Positions 1 to 7,998 of a DNA stretch of 64,000 nucleotides are shown here, in pieces. The notes beneath the pieces are model-generated. The model did not search any database, had not been told where the DNA came from, and saw nothing but the letters and a program-made list of their open reading frames with translations. The DNA is from Salipiger pentaromativorans. GTDB lineage: Bacteria > Pseudomonadota > Alphaproteobacteria > Rhodobacterales > Rhodobacteraceae. Position 1 is the stretch's first letter, and the number at the start of each line of letters is the position of its first letter. Where the stretch lies: NCBI RefSeq assembly GCF_024721115.1, contig NZ_JAMDHK010000002.1:434001-498000 (forward strand), in the 5' to 3' direction. The position numbers and the translations under genes are program-made.

Positions 1-311
1 TCTTCCCGCAGAACCTCTCGATTTATCCCAGCCAAGCCCGAAAGACCTCGACACGCGGCACTGACGTCACCAAATCGCCAGCCCGGGGGGCGGGCCGGCG
101 ATGGCGCGGCGGCCTGCGGCCTTGTTCCGCGCCTAGGCCCGCTCAAGTGTAAGGTGGGCAATCTGCCCACCATCCCGCCCAATTTCGCGCCTCTCTCTGC
201 CCGGTGCGCCAAACTGCCCCTGCGCCACCCGCAAAGAATGTCCCGCCCGCGCTTCCCTCTCTGCCGCCGATGCGGTTACTGTGCCCGAAAACGGCGAGGG
301 AACAGCAGCGC
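1..311. other. Left-edge non-coding stretch
   Basis: I see no convincing gene here. The stretch around 77-101 is a GC-rich imperfect inverted repeat (GCCAGCCCG, GGGG, CGGGCCGGC) that could be the terminator stem of a gene lying left of the window, but no T-tract follows it. The short open frames in this interval lack ribosome-binding sites and recognisable sequence. Confidence 0.4.
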
Positions 312-1094
312 GTGCGGCTCATCGTATTCACGGATCTGGACGGCACCCTGCTGGACCATTCCGACTACAGCTATGATCCGGCCCGCCCCGCGCTGGCGGC
401 GCTGAAGGCGCGCGGCATCCCGCTGATCCTCGCCAGCTCCAAGACCGCCGCCGAAATCCTACCTCTGCATCAAGAGCTTGGTCTGGGCGATGCGCCGATG
501 ATCGTTGAGAACGGTGCCGAACGTGTGAGCCCCGGCGCGGCAGCCACCGACCGCACAGCCTATGACCGGCTGCGCGGCATCCTCGATACGCTGCCCGAGG
601 ATCTGCGCGCGCCCTTTCGCGGCTTTGGCGACATGAGCACTGCCGAGGTGGCCGAAATCACCGGCCTGCCCCCCGCCTCCGCCGCCCTCGCCCGGCAGCG
701 CAACTTCTCGGAGCCGGGTCTCTGGCAGGGCACGGACGCGCAGCGCGACGCCTTCCTCGCGGCGCTGGCCGCGCAGGGTGTCTTGGCCCGCAGCGGTGGC
801 CGCTTCCTGACCCTGTCCTTCGGCGGCACGAAGGCGCAGCAGATGGCGGGCATCATGGCCGATCTCGGCGCCGACACCGCCATCGCCCTGGGCGATGCGC
901 CCAACGATGTGGAAATGCTGGAAAGCGCCGATTACGGCGTCATCCTGCGCAACGATCACGGCAAGGGCATCCCCGCCCTGCCCGGTGAGGACAGCGGGCG
1001 CATCGCGCGCACGACCGAGCCCGGCCCCAAAGGCTGGAATATTGCGGTCCTCGCCCTTCTCGACAGGCTCGGACGGAACGGGAGAGCAGAGTAA
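312..1094 (+). CDS. HAD phosphatase, mannosyl-/glucosyl-3-phosphoglycerate phosphatase family
   Basis: Predicted to remove phosphate from a glycosyl-3-phosphoglycerate, giving a glycosylglycerate compatible solute in the cytoplasm. The protein (260 aa) opens with HAD motif I (FTDLDGTLLD, residues about 6-15), has the motif II-type LASS segment near residue 40, and carries the late HAD motif GDAPNDVEML near residue 195, as in the HAD-IIB/MpgP group. I chose the GTG at 312 because AGGGAA lies about ten bases upstream and because motif I then starts at the usual distance from the N-terminus; an in-frame ATG at 204 would add 36 unconserved residues. Its stop codon abuts the ATG of the following glycosyltransferase, so the two are probably translated together. 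Substrate sugar (mannose or glucose) is inferred only from the neighbour. Confidence 0.8.
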   Translation: MRLIVFTDLDGTLLDHSDYSYDPARPALAALKARGIPLILASSKTAAEILPLHQELGLGDAPMIVENGAERVSPGAAATDRTAYDRLRGILDTLPEDLRAPFRGFGDMSTAEVAEITGLPPASAALARQRNFSEPGLWQGTDAQRDAFLAALAAQGVLARSGGRFLTLSFGGTKAQQMAGIMADLGADTAIALGDAPNDVEMLESADYGVILRNDHGKGIPALPGEDSGRIARTTEPGPKGWNIAVLALLDRLGRNGRAE

Positions 1095-2315
1095 ATGGCC
1101 GATTTTCATCAGAACGGCAATATCGCGCAATTTCACAACCTCCGCTCGCGTCCGATCGAAGAGCTGATCTACGAGCTGGAGACCTTTTCGCAGAGCCGCA
1201 AGATCTCGCTGATCCTGCCCTCGCTCTATTCCGAGCTCGAGGGCGACGCGCTGCCAAACATCCTGGCCGAGCTGAGCAAGGTCACCTATCTGCACCGCAT
1301 CATCATCGGGCTCGACCGTGCCGACGAGGCGCAGTTCCGCCACGCCCGGCAGTTCTTTTCCGTGCTGCCGCAGCAGACCACGGTGATCTGGAACGACAGC
1401 CCCCGGATGCGCGCCATCATGGGGCGGCTCGATGCGCTGGGGCTCGCGCCGCAGGAACCGGGCAAAGGCAAGAATGTCTGGGGCTGCATGGGCTATCTGA
1501 TCTCCTGCGCCGACAGCGCGGTGATGGCGATCCACGATTGCGACATTGTCACCTACAAGCGCGAGATGCTCGACCGGCTGGTCTATCCGGTGGCCAACCC
1601 GACCTTTTCCTACCAGCTTTCCAAGGGCTTTTACCCCCGCGTGGGTCAGGGCCGGCTGAACGGGCGGGTCACGCGGCTGCTGGTCTCGCCGCTGCTGATC
1701 GCGCTGAAACGCACCATCGGCGACCGCGATTACATCGACTATCTGCGCAGCTTCCGCTATCCGCTCTCGGGCGAGATGGCGCTGCGCACCGGGCTTCTGC
1801 CCGATCTGCGCATCCCCTCCGACTGGGGGCTGGAAATCGGCGTGCTGTCGGAAGCCTGGCGCAACCTCGGCCCGCGCCAAGTCTGTCAGGTGGAGATCGC
1901 CGACAGCTACGATCACAAGCATCAGGATCTGTCCGCCGAGGACAGCTCCAAGGGGCTGTCGCGCATGTCCACCGACATCTGCAAGGCGATCTACCGCAAG
2001 CTCGCCGCCGACGGGACGGTGTTCACCCCGCATGTGTTCCGCACGCTGAAGGCGACCTATTACCGCTCGGCGCTGGATCTGCTCGAAGCCTATTGGGCGG
2101 ATGCGAAGATGAACGGGCTCTCCATCGACCGCCATGCCGAGGAGCGCAGCATCGAGATGTTCGGCGAAAACATCACGCTGGCCGGGCAGATGTTCATCGA
2201 GAACCCGCAGGAAACCCCCTTTATCCCGACATGGAACCGGGTGCATTCCGCCGACCCGACGCTGCTGGCCGATTTCCGCGCGGCGGTGGCGGCGGATGAG
2301 GCCGAATTCGGCTGA
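1095..2315 (+). CDS. Glycosyltransferase, glucosyl-3-phosphoglycerate synthase-like (GT81 type)
   Basis: Likely transfers a sugar from an NDP-sugar to 3-phosphoglycerate, the first step of glucosylglycerate (or mannosylglycerate) synthesis. The 406-aa protein has a GT-A-like core with a metal-binding D-x-D (HDCDIVTY, D148 and D150) and a downstream KGFYPRV...LNGRVTRLLVSPL block. From memory that block matches the GpgS enzymes of the Persephonella type, whose partner GpgP is also a HAD phosphatase. The ATG directly follows the TAA of the phosphatase gene, with GGGAGAG upstream. Synthase plus phosphatase in one coupled unit is the standard two-step route. Glucosyl versus mannosyl specificity cannot be settled by reading alone. 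Confidence 0.75.
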   Translation: MADFHQNGNIAQFHNLRSRPIEELIYELETFSQSRKISLILPSLYSELEGDALPNILAELSKVTYLHRIIIGLDRADEAQFRHARQFFSVLPQQTTVIWNDSPRMRAIMGRLDALGLAPQEPGKGKNVWGCMGYLISCADSAVMAIHDCDIVTYKREMLDRLVYPVANPTFSYQLSKGFYPRVGQGRLNGRVTRLLVSPLLIALKRTIGDRDYIDYLRSFRYPLSGEMALRTGLLPDLRIPSDWGLEIGVLSEAWRNLGPRQVCQVEIADSYDHKHQDLSAEDSSKGLSRMSTDICKAIYRKLAADGTVFTPHVFRTLKATYYRSALDLLEAYWADAKMNGLSIDRHAEERSIEMFGENITLAGQMFIENPQETPFIPTWNRVHSADPTLLADFRAAVAADEAEFG

Positions 2316-2334
2316 CCGGGCCGGTTTATGCCGG

Positions 2335-2349
2335 TGTTAGCGCCCTACA
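2335..2349. promoter_or_regulatory. GTTAGCGC half-site upstream of eda
   Basis: TGTTAGCGCCCTACA lies 59 bases before the eda start. Its left half matches the TGTTAGCGCTAACA palindrome that I recall for the LacI-family carbon regulator CceR of Rhodobacterales; the right half is degenerate. Related half-sites occur before eno and gap and beside the FadL gene at 6549. Confidence 0.3.
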
Positions 2350-2407
2350 AGCGGCGGGCAGGTTGTGATAGAGCGGTGCCAGGCACCCCCATTCGAAAGG
2401 CCAAGGA

Positions 2408-3055
2408 ATGATGACTCCCGCTGATGCCAGCCTCGAAGCCGAAAAGCTCTGCCGTCTTGCCCCGGTGATCCCGGTTCTGGTGATCGACGAGGTCGCGCAG
2501 GCGCGTCCGCTGGCCGAAGCGCTGGTGCGCGGCGGTCTGCCGGCGCTGGAGGTCACCCTGCGCACGCCCGCCGCGCTCGAGGCCATCGCCGAGATGGCGG
2601 CCGTGCCCGGCGGCGTGGTCGGCGCGGGCACGCTGATCACCCCCGAGGATGTCGCGGCGGCGGTCGAGGCCGGGGCGAAATTCGGCGTCTCTCCGGGGGC
2701 GACGGACCGGCTGCTCGATGCCTGCGCAGAGGCCGGGCTGCCGCTGCTGCCCGGCGCCGCCACCGCGACCGAGGCGATGGCGCTGCTCGAGCGGGGCTAT
2801 ACCGTCCAGAAGTTCTTTCCCGCCGAAGCCTCGGGCGGGGCGTCGGCGCTCAAGGCCATCGGCGCCCCGCTGCCGCAGATCCGCTTTTGTCCCACCGGCG
2901 GGGTGAGCCTCGGGAACGCGCCCGAGTATCTGGGCCTGTCCAATGTGCTGTGCTGCGGCGGAAGCTGGGTGGCCCCCAAGGACAAGCTGGCCGCCGGGGA
3001 CTGGGCCGGGATCACCGCGCTGGCATCCGAGGCTGCGGCCCTGCCCCGAGGCTGA
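2408..3055 (+). CDS. eda: 2-dehydro-3-deoxy-6-phosphogluconate aldolase
   Basis: Cleaves KDPG to pyruvate and glyceraldehyde-3-phosphate in the Entner-Doudoroff pathway. The 215-aa length is normal for class I KDPG/KHG aldolases. The Schiff-base lysine is K135 in VQKFFPAE, the catalytic glutamate is E48 in LEVTLRTP, and the phosphate-binding CPTGG motif follows. AAAGG lies seven bases before the first of two adjacent ATGs. edd, its usual partner, is not in the window, so this eda stands apart from an edd-eda operon. A GTTAGCGC half-site sits just upstream. The gene is read away from the glycosylglycerate pair and ends five bases before the convergent DUF6456 gene. Confidence 0.95.
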   Translation: MMTPADASLEAEKLCRLAPVIPVLVIDEVAQARPLAEALVRGGLPALEVTLRTPAALEAIAEMAAVPGGVVGAGTLITPEDVAAAVEAGAKFGVSPGATDRLLDACAEAGLPLLPGAATATEAMALLERGYTVQKFFPAEASGGASALKAIGAPLPQIRFCPTGGVSLGNAPEYLGLSNVLCCGGSWVAPKDKLAAGDWAGITALASEAAALPRG

Positions 3056-3059
3056 GGAC

Positions 3060-4178
3060 CTAGCCGATCAGCCCGCCGCCCGGCGCGACGGTATCGTCAT
3101 AATAGCGGCGCAGCCGCTGTAGCGCGATGCGCAGCACGACCTTGCCCGAACGCGCGGCCCAGCCCATGCGCCGTTCGGTGTTTTCCAGCCCTTCCATGTA
3201 GCAGCAGCATTGCAGCGCCACATCGCCCAGCCCCGGCCCCAGATCGCGCAGCGCCGCGATAAAGCGCTCGCGTGCCGCGCCGGGACCCTGCGCAAACCCC
3301 TGCCCGCCCGCGCTGTCGATGCCGCCGGTCAGGAACTGATCCCAGTTCTGCGTTACCCGCGGCCCCATCTGCGCCAGTTCGAAATCCTCGCGCAGCCGTT
3401 CGCCCGCGCGCACCAGATCGTCGGAGAGGAATGGCGCGCCGTTGCGGTCGCGGCGGCGCGCCAGCAGCACCAGCGGGCTTTCGGTCATCAGATGGCGCCG
3501 CCGGGTCTGCGGATCGGCGGCGGCGGCATCCATCGCCGCTTCGGCCTCGGCCGCCGACCCGAAGCCGGTCTGCGCCTCGGCGAAGCCGCGCAGCTTGCTT
3601 TCCTGCTCGGCCAGCAGCTTGCTCAGCGCACCGCGCCCGGCAGCCGTGATGCGGTAGCGCGAAATGCGCCCGGGCGCCTCGCAGGCGATCCAGCCCTTCA
3701 GCGCCATCGCCTGGGCCACCGGCGCATCCACCACCGCGGTGCGGGTCGAGCCGCCGTCGCCGGTGTCGCGCACGACCACCGCCTTGTCCATTTCCGCAGC
3801 CACCGCCAGCACCGCGCCGCTTTCGCACAGGCGCCGCAGCACCCGCCGCGCCTCGCGCGCCAGCATCGCGGCGTCCGGCGTGATCTCATCCCGGAGAGGC
3901 TCTCTCATCCGCTCGAACTCCTTCTTGGTCTCAAGCTCCGCCGCCCGTGCCCGCAGCGCTCCCAGCCGCCGCAGCGCACCGTCCACCAGCGGATCGTCCC
4001 GCAGCGTCTCGATCCGGCGCACCTGGCGCAGAACCGTCGAGGCGTGACAGCCCGCCAGTCGCGCCAGCTTTCGGATCGCCTCCCCGCCTTCGGTATGGGC
4101 CAGATAGTGCTTCGCATCCTCCGGCACCCAGGCCGGCAAACGTTCGGCGACATTGGTGTCATAATGGCAGATCATCAT
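3060..4178 (-). CDS. DUF6456 protein with N-terminal helix-turn-helix
   Basis: Function unknown; probably DNA-binding. The 372-aa protein begins with a region (residues about 25-60) resembling a helix-turn-helix (IRKLARLAGCHASTVLRQVRR). A variable, Arg/Glu/Ala-rich middle follows, then a C-terminal block of about 150 residues (from about SPLVLLARRRD, including RRMGWAARSGKVVLRIALQRL) that I assign to DUF6456, a family seen mostly in Rhodobacterales. An AAGGGGA ribosome-binding site precedes the first of two adjacent ATGs. The gene is divergent from a DUF6477 gene across an AT-rich region with DnaA-box-like repeats, which hints at a link to replication or cell-cycle control, but that is inference. 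The DUF assignment is from memory. Confidence 0.75.
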   Translation of the reverse strand: MMICHYDTNVAERLPAWVPEDAKHYLAHTEGGEAIRKLARLAGCHASTVLRQVRRIETLRDDPLVDGALRRLGALRARAAELETKKEFERMREPLRDEITPDAAMLAREARRVLRRLCESGAVLAVAAEMDKAVVVRDTGDGGSTRTAVVDAPVAQAMALKGWIACEAPGRISRYRITAAGRGALSKLLAEQESKLRGFAEAQTGFGSAAEAEAAMDAAAADPQTRRRHLMTESPLVLLARRRDRNGAPFLSDDLVRAGERLREDFELAQMGPRVTQNWDQFLTGGIDSAGGQGFAQGPGAARERFIAALRDLGPGLGDVALQCCCYMEGLENTERRMGWAARSGKVVLRIALQRLRRYYDDTVAPGGGLIG

Positions 4179-4201
4179 TGCATGTCCCCTTGGTCAGTCA
4201 T

Positions 4202-4296
4202 TTATCCACAGGGTTATCCCCAAGACCGACGCAACCTTGGCGTGTGCCAGTTACCTGTTCGTTAACACTCGATCAGGTTTCTTCAAATTATCCCCA
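4202..4296 (+). promoter_or_regulatory. Cluster of three DnaA-box-like 9-mers
   Basis: TTATCCACA at 4202-4210 is a perfect canonical DnaA box. TTATCCCCA occurs at 4214-4222 and again at 4288-4296, one mismatch each, all in the same orientation. The region is much more AT-rich than its surroundings and lies in the shared promoter region of two divergent genes. It could be a DnaA-controlled promoter or a DnaA-titrating site. No dnaA, parAB or gidA neighbours are present, so a replication origin is unlikely. Confidence 0.5.
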
Positions 4297-4403
4297 ATTT
4301 ATAAACAATTCTGAACGAACCGTTCTCAGCGGGGCGGCTTGCCGCAACACCCCGTTCCGTCGTGCCACCATCGCCCCGCACTCACCAAATGGGGACCGGT
4401 TCG

Positions 4404-4688
4404 ATGCAAGACATTCTCAGCCTTCTGGAAACTCTGCGCCGCCCGCGGCTGCTGATCCGCGCCGCGCGGATCGGGGCCGACGACTATCGCCGCGACACGC
4501 ATCTGAGCCGCGTTCTGGGGCTCACCGCGCCGCAACGCAGCGGCCCAGCGATCCTGAAACTGATGGAGATCGAGGCGACGCTGGAGGCGCGCCGCCGTGC
4601 CGCCGATGGCGGCTATTCCATCGCGCGCCATGTCGAGGTGCTGGCCGCGATGATGGCCGAGGCCCGCCAGTTGCGCGAAAGCGCCTGA
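4404..4688 (+). CDS. DUF6477 family protein
   Basis: Small cytoplasmic protein (94 aa) of unknown function. The run MQDILSLLETLRRPRLL is, as I recall, typical of DUF6477, a family largely confined to Rhodobacterales. It is Arg/Leu/Ala-rich and predicted mostly helical, with no membrane segment. I chose the ATG at 4404 because GGGGA lies eight bases upstream and the family signature starts there; in-frame ATGs at 4362 and 4389 would add unconserved residues. Upstream lies the DnaA-box cluster shared with the divergent DUF6456 gene. Downstream it converges with the MttB-family gene, 15 bases away. Confidence 0.75.
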   Translation: MQDILSLLETLRRPRLLIRAARIGADDYRRDTHLSRVLGLTAPQRSGPAILKLMEIEATLEARRRAADGGYSIARHVEVLAAMMAEARQLRESA

Positions 4689-4703
4689 GCGGCGCGCGCC
4701 CTC

Positions 4704-6248
4704 CTACATGAAGCTGTCGGGCACCGCGGATTTCTTGCGTGCGACATACTCGGCCAGCGCCTCGGCGACCCCCTGGTCCATCGCGGGCTGCTCGTAGCTG
4801 TCGAGCAGCTTGCGCACCCGCGCCGAGGCCAGTTGCATCGTGTCGCGCGCGCCTTCCTCGCTCCAGGTCTCGAAGGGCTTGTAGTCGAGCAGCTCCGAGC
4901 GCCAGAACGCCTCCTTGAAATGCGCCTGGGTATGGGCGCAGCCAAGGTAATGGCCGCCCGGCCCCACCTCGCGCAGCGCGTCCAGCGCCTGGGCGCTTTC
5001 GTCCATCGCAACGCCTTCGGCCATCTTGTGCAGTGCGCCGAGCTGATCCGCGTCCATGACGAATTTCTCGTAAGAGGCCACCAGCCCGCCCTCGAGCCAG
5101 CCGCAGGCATGCAGCATGAAGTTGACCCCCGCCAGCAGACCGTTGTTGAGCGTGTTCGCGGTCTCATAGGCGGCCTGCGCGTCGGGCAGCTTCGACCCGC
5201 AGAACGACCCCGCCGAGCGGTAGGGCAGCCCCAGCCGCCGGGCGAGCTGCCCCGCGCCATAAGTGATCTGCGCCGCCTCGGGCGTGCCGAAGGTGGGCGC
5301 GCCCGAGTTCATGTCGATCGAGGTGACGAAGGCGCCGAAGATCACCGGCGCGCCCTTGCGGACAAGCTGGCTGTAGGCGACGCCCGCCAGCACCTCGGCC
5401 AGCACCTGGGTCAGCGTGCCCGCCACCGAAACCGGCGCCATGGCGCCGCCGACGATGAAGGGCGAGACGATACAGGCCTGGTTGTTGGCCGCATAGATCT
5501 CCAGCGCGCCCATCATCGTGTCGTCGAAGGTCAGCGGCGAGTTGATGTTGATGAGCGAGGTCATCACCGTGTTGGCCTGCACAAAGTCCTCGCCGAAGAG
5601 CAGGCCGCACATATCGACGCTGTCCTGCGCCCGGCTGGGTTCGGTGACCGATCCCATGAAGGGCTTGTCCGACAGCGTCATATGGGCAAGCAGCATGTCG
5701 AGATGGCGCTTGTTCACCGGGATGTCGGTGGGCTCGCAGACCGTGCCGCCGGAATGGTGCAACCAGCGCGACATCTGCCCCAGTTTCACGAAATTGCGGA
5801 AATCCTCCAGCGTGGCATAGCGGCGCCCCTTCTCGGCATCGTGCACGAAGGGCGGGCCGTAGACCGGCGCCAGCACCAGGTTGCGCCCGCCGATCACGAC
5901 GTTTTTCTCGGGGTTGCGCGCAGCTTGGGTGAATTGCGACGGCGCCGAAGCGCAAAGCGCCCGCGCCAGACCGCGCGGAATGCGCACCCGCTCGCCCTCG
6001 ACCTCGGCGCCGGCGGCTTTCCAGCGCGCCAGCGCGCCGGGGTTGTTGACGAAGTTGACGCCGATCTCTTCCAGCACCGTTTCGGCATTGTGCTCGATGA
6101 TCTCCAACGCCTCGTCGTTCAGAAGCGCGAAATCCGGGATCTTGCGTTCGATGAAGCGCGCCGTCTCGACAACCGTCGACCCACGCGCTGCGCGCCGTGC
6201 CGCACCGCCCCCGCTTCTCGTCCGCTTGCGCGTCGTCGCGTCCGCCAT
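4704..6248 (-). CDS. Trimethylamine methyltransferase (MttB) family protein, non-pyrrolysine type
   Basis: Belongs to COG5598, whose characterised members move a methyl group from a quaternary or tertiary amine (glycine betaine, carnitine, proline betaine and others) to a corrinoid protein. The 514-aa protein has the family's TIM-barrel signature segments (EHNAETVLEEIGV, residues about 48-60; LININSPLTFDD; GAFVTSIDMNSGAPTFGTPE). No in-frame amber codon interrupts it, so it is not a pyrrolysine-dependent trimethylamine enzyme. A basic Arg/Gly/Ala-rich tail of about 25 residues precedes the conserved part. The ATG at 6248 has GGAGAGGAC just upstream; the frame stays open further upstream but without a site. 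No corrinoid protein or reductive activator is nearby, so partner and substrate remain unknown. Confidence 0.85.
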   Translation of the reverse strand: MADATTRKRTRSGGGAARRAARGSTVVETARFIERKIPDFALLNDEALEIIEHNAETVLEEIGVNFVNNPGALARWKAAGAEVEGERVRIPRGLARALCASAPSQFTQAARNPEKNVVIGGRNLVLAPVYGPPFVHDAEKGRRYATLEDFRNFVKLGQMSRWLHHSGGTVCEPTDIPVNKRHLDMLLAHMTLSDKPFMGSVTEPSRAQDSVDMCGLLFGEDFVQANTVMTSLININSPLTFDDTMMGALEIYAANNQACIVSPFIVGGAMAPVSVAGTLTQVLAEVLAGVAYSQLVRKGAPVIFGAFVTSIDMNSGAPTFGTPEAAQITYGAGQLARRLGLPYRSAGSFCGSKLPDAQAAYETANTLNNGLLAGVNFMLHACGWLEGGLVASYEKFVMDADQLGALHKMAEGVAMDESAQALDALREVGPGGHYLGCAHTQAHFKEAFWRSELLDYKPFETWSEEGARDTMQLASARVRKLLDSYEQPAMDQGVAEALAEYVARKKSAVPDSFM

Positions 6249-6548
6249 GTCCTCTCCCCGCACGAATCCGGGCGCCCCTTGCGCCGCCGCCTGTGTCCTT
6301 TGTAACGCGCTTGGGCCCCGCCGCTTGGCGCGATTGCGGCGCATGACGGGGAAAAGCGACATTGCCCGCCGCGCGCGCCACGCTGGCGCTAACAAAAAGA
6401 CGTGACACGAGACATTCCAGCCCCTTAATATAATGATTCTGGAATACCTGTATTTTCTGAAAGGCGGCCGGCCCCCGTCACGGGCCGCGAGGAGAGACAA
6501 AGAACCATCCCGCCGAGGGAGACGGCGGAACAGGGAGGGACACCCCAA
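6249..6548. promoter_or_regulatory. Divergent promoter region between the mttB-type and FadL-type genes
   Basis: This 300-base gap contains a perfect TATAAT at 6429-6434 reading toward the FadL gene, in a locally AT-rich patch, though no clear -35 is found at ideal spacing. CGCTGGCGCTAACA at 6381-6394 matches 11 of 14 positions of the GTTAGCGCTAAC-type palindrome found in fragments before eda, eno and gap. GGGAGGGA at 6534-6541 is the FadL ribosome-binding site. Confidence 0.4.
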
Positions 6549-7808
6549 ATGAGTTTTGATTTCGCGCGCAGGCCGCTGGCCTGTGCGATGGTTTTCTGCA
6601 CCCTTGGCGCAGGACCCGCGCTTGCCACCAACGGCTATATCGCCAATGGCTACGGCGGGGCCTCCAAGGGCATGGCCGGGGCCGGTGTGGCCGTGCCCTC
6701 GGGCGTTCTGGGCCTCGCGCAGAACCCGGCCATGGGGCACAAGGTGGGCAATCAGGCCGGCGTCTGCCTGACCAATTTCTGGCCCGACCGCGAGACCGAG
6801 ATCGGCGCCGGCGGCCCGCTGACGCCGGGCACCCACAAAAGCCGCAACGACTATTTCCTCATTCCCTGCGGCGGCGCCAACTGGGTGCTGAACGACCGCT
6901 TCACCTTTGGCGCCTTCATGTTCGGCAATGGCGGCATGAACACCGAATACGGCACGAATTTCTTTGCCGGTCTCGGCGCTGGCTCGGCCCCGGTCGGGGT
7001 GAATCTGGAACAGGCCTTCATCAGCCTGAACCTGTCCTACAAGGCCACCGAGACGCTGACCCTGGGCATTTCGCCGGTCTTCGCCATCCAGCGCTTCAGC
7101 GCCACCGGGCTCGAAGCCTTTGGCGGCATGTCCATCGACCCCGCCCATGTCACCAATCAGGGCGACGACTGGTCGAACGGTCTGGGGGTCAATCTCGGCG
7201 TGCTCTGGGAACCGACGCCCGAACTGTCCTTCGGCGCCGCCTACCGGTCCAAGATCGACATGGGAGAGTTCGACAAATACGCGGGCCTCTTCGCCGAGGG
7301 CGGCGATTTCGACGTGCCCGCCGTCGCCACCATCGGCATGGCCTGGAAGCCGCAATCCATGCCGCAATGGACCTTCACCGGCGAATACCAGCGCATCTTT
7401 TACGGCGATGTCGCCTCGATCTCGAACCCCAACGCGCCGCCCCAGGGCCCGCTTGGCGCCGACAATGGCGTGGGCTTCGGCTGGAAGGACATGGATGTCT
7501 GGCGTCTGGCCGCGATCTACCGGCACAACGATCAATGGACCTTCCGCGGCGGCGTCAGCCATGCCAGCAAGTTCATCGACGACAGCTCGGCGGTGATCAA
7601 TTCGCTGACCCCGGCCACGCCGCAATGGCATGCCTCGCTGGGCGCCTCCTACAAGATCAACGAGCGCTGGGGCATCACCGCCTCCTGGACCCATGCGTTC
7701 GATGCCGAGATCTCCGGCACCAACCCGGCACTGACCGGCGTGCCGCAGCCGGTCAAGATCCGCATGTCGCAGAACGAATTCGCCATCGGTGCCACCTATC
7801 GCTGGTAG
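6549..7808 (+). CDS. OmpP1/FadL-type outer-membrane porin (long-chain fatty acid/hydrophobic substrate)
   Basis: Predicted beta-barrel that lets hydrophobic compounds cross the outer membrane. The 419-aa protein has a signal peptide (about residues 1-26, ending GPALA) and the FadL N-terminal NGYIANGYGGASKGMAGAG, with a Gly/Ala-rich plug followed by Asn-Pro-Ala (QNPA). Many alternating aromatic beta-strands follow, and the C-terminal strand ends in YRW, the aromatic terminus used by the BAM machinery. A strong intrinsic terminator lies 29 bases after the stop, so the gene is probably a single transcription unit. A second, more distant FadL-family gene is at 12525. Confidence 0.9.
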   Translation: MSFDFARRPLACAMVFCTLGAGPALATNGYIANGYGGASKGMAGAGVAVPSGVLGLAQNPAMGHKVGNQAGVCLTNFWPDRETEIGAGGPLTPGTHKSRNDYFLIPCGGANWVLNDRFTFGAFMFGNGGMNTEYGTNFFAGLGAGSAPVGVNLEQAFISLNLSYKATETLTLGISPVFAIQRFSATGLEAFGGMSIDPAHVTNQGDDWSNGLGVNLGVLWEPTPELSFGAAYRSKIDMGEFDKYAGLFAEGGDFDVPAVATIGMAWKPQSMPQWTFTGEYQRIFYGDVASISNPNAPPQGPLGADNGVGFGWKDMDVWRLAAIYRHNDQWTFRGGVSHASKFIDDSSAVINSLTPATPQWHASLGASYKINERWGITASWTHAFDAEISGTNPALTGVPQPVKIRMSQNEFAIGATYRW

Positions 7809-7836
7809 GCCCCGCGCGACACCCGCCGGCACAATG

Positions 7837-7863
7837 CCCCCGCAGTCCCGCTGCGGGGGTTTT
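7837..7863 (+). terminator. Intrinsic terminator after the FadL gene
   Basis: A perfect nine-pair stem CCCCCGCAG / CTGCGGGGG encloses a TCCCG loop and is followed at once by TTTT. It reads rightward from the FadL gene. Confidence 0.9.
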
Positions 7864-7998
7864 CGTCTTGTATCCCGGGGAAACTGAACGGCTTTTGAAC
7901 CATCTCCGCCCCCATTGACCGCCGCTTAACCCCCGCCCCATAGCCTGAGCCCCGGGGCGGAGACCGGCACGGCAGGTCATGATCCGGAGGTGGCAAAG

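Noticed and set aside
459-2246. Very long open frame antiparallel to the phosphatase and glycosyltransferase genes
   Set aside because: Typical high-GC shadow frame: composition full of Arg/Gly/His, no ribosome-binding site, no family resemblance, and fully covered by real genes on the other strand. Similar long frames antiparallel to guaA, agl, glg, eno, tkt and gap were rejected for the same reason.
4179-4403. Chromosomal replication origin
   Set aside because: Only three DnaA-like boxes, no AT-rich unwinding element in the usual arrangement, and none of the common origin neighbours.
4704-6248. Pyrrolysine-dependent trimethylamine methyltransferase
   Set aside because: No in-frame TAG interrupts the gene and no pylT/pylS-like gene is present, so it is the non-pyrrolysine type.
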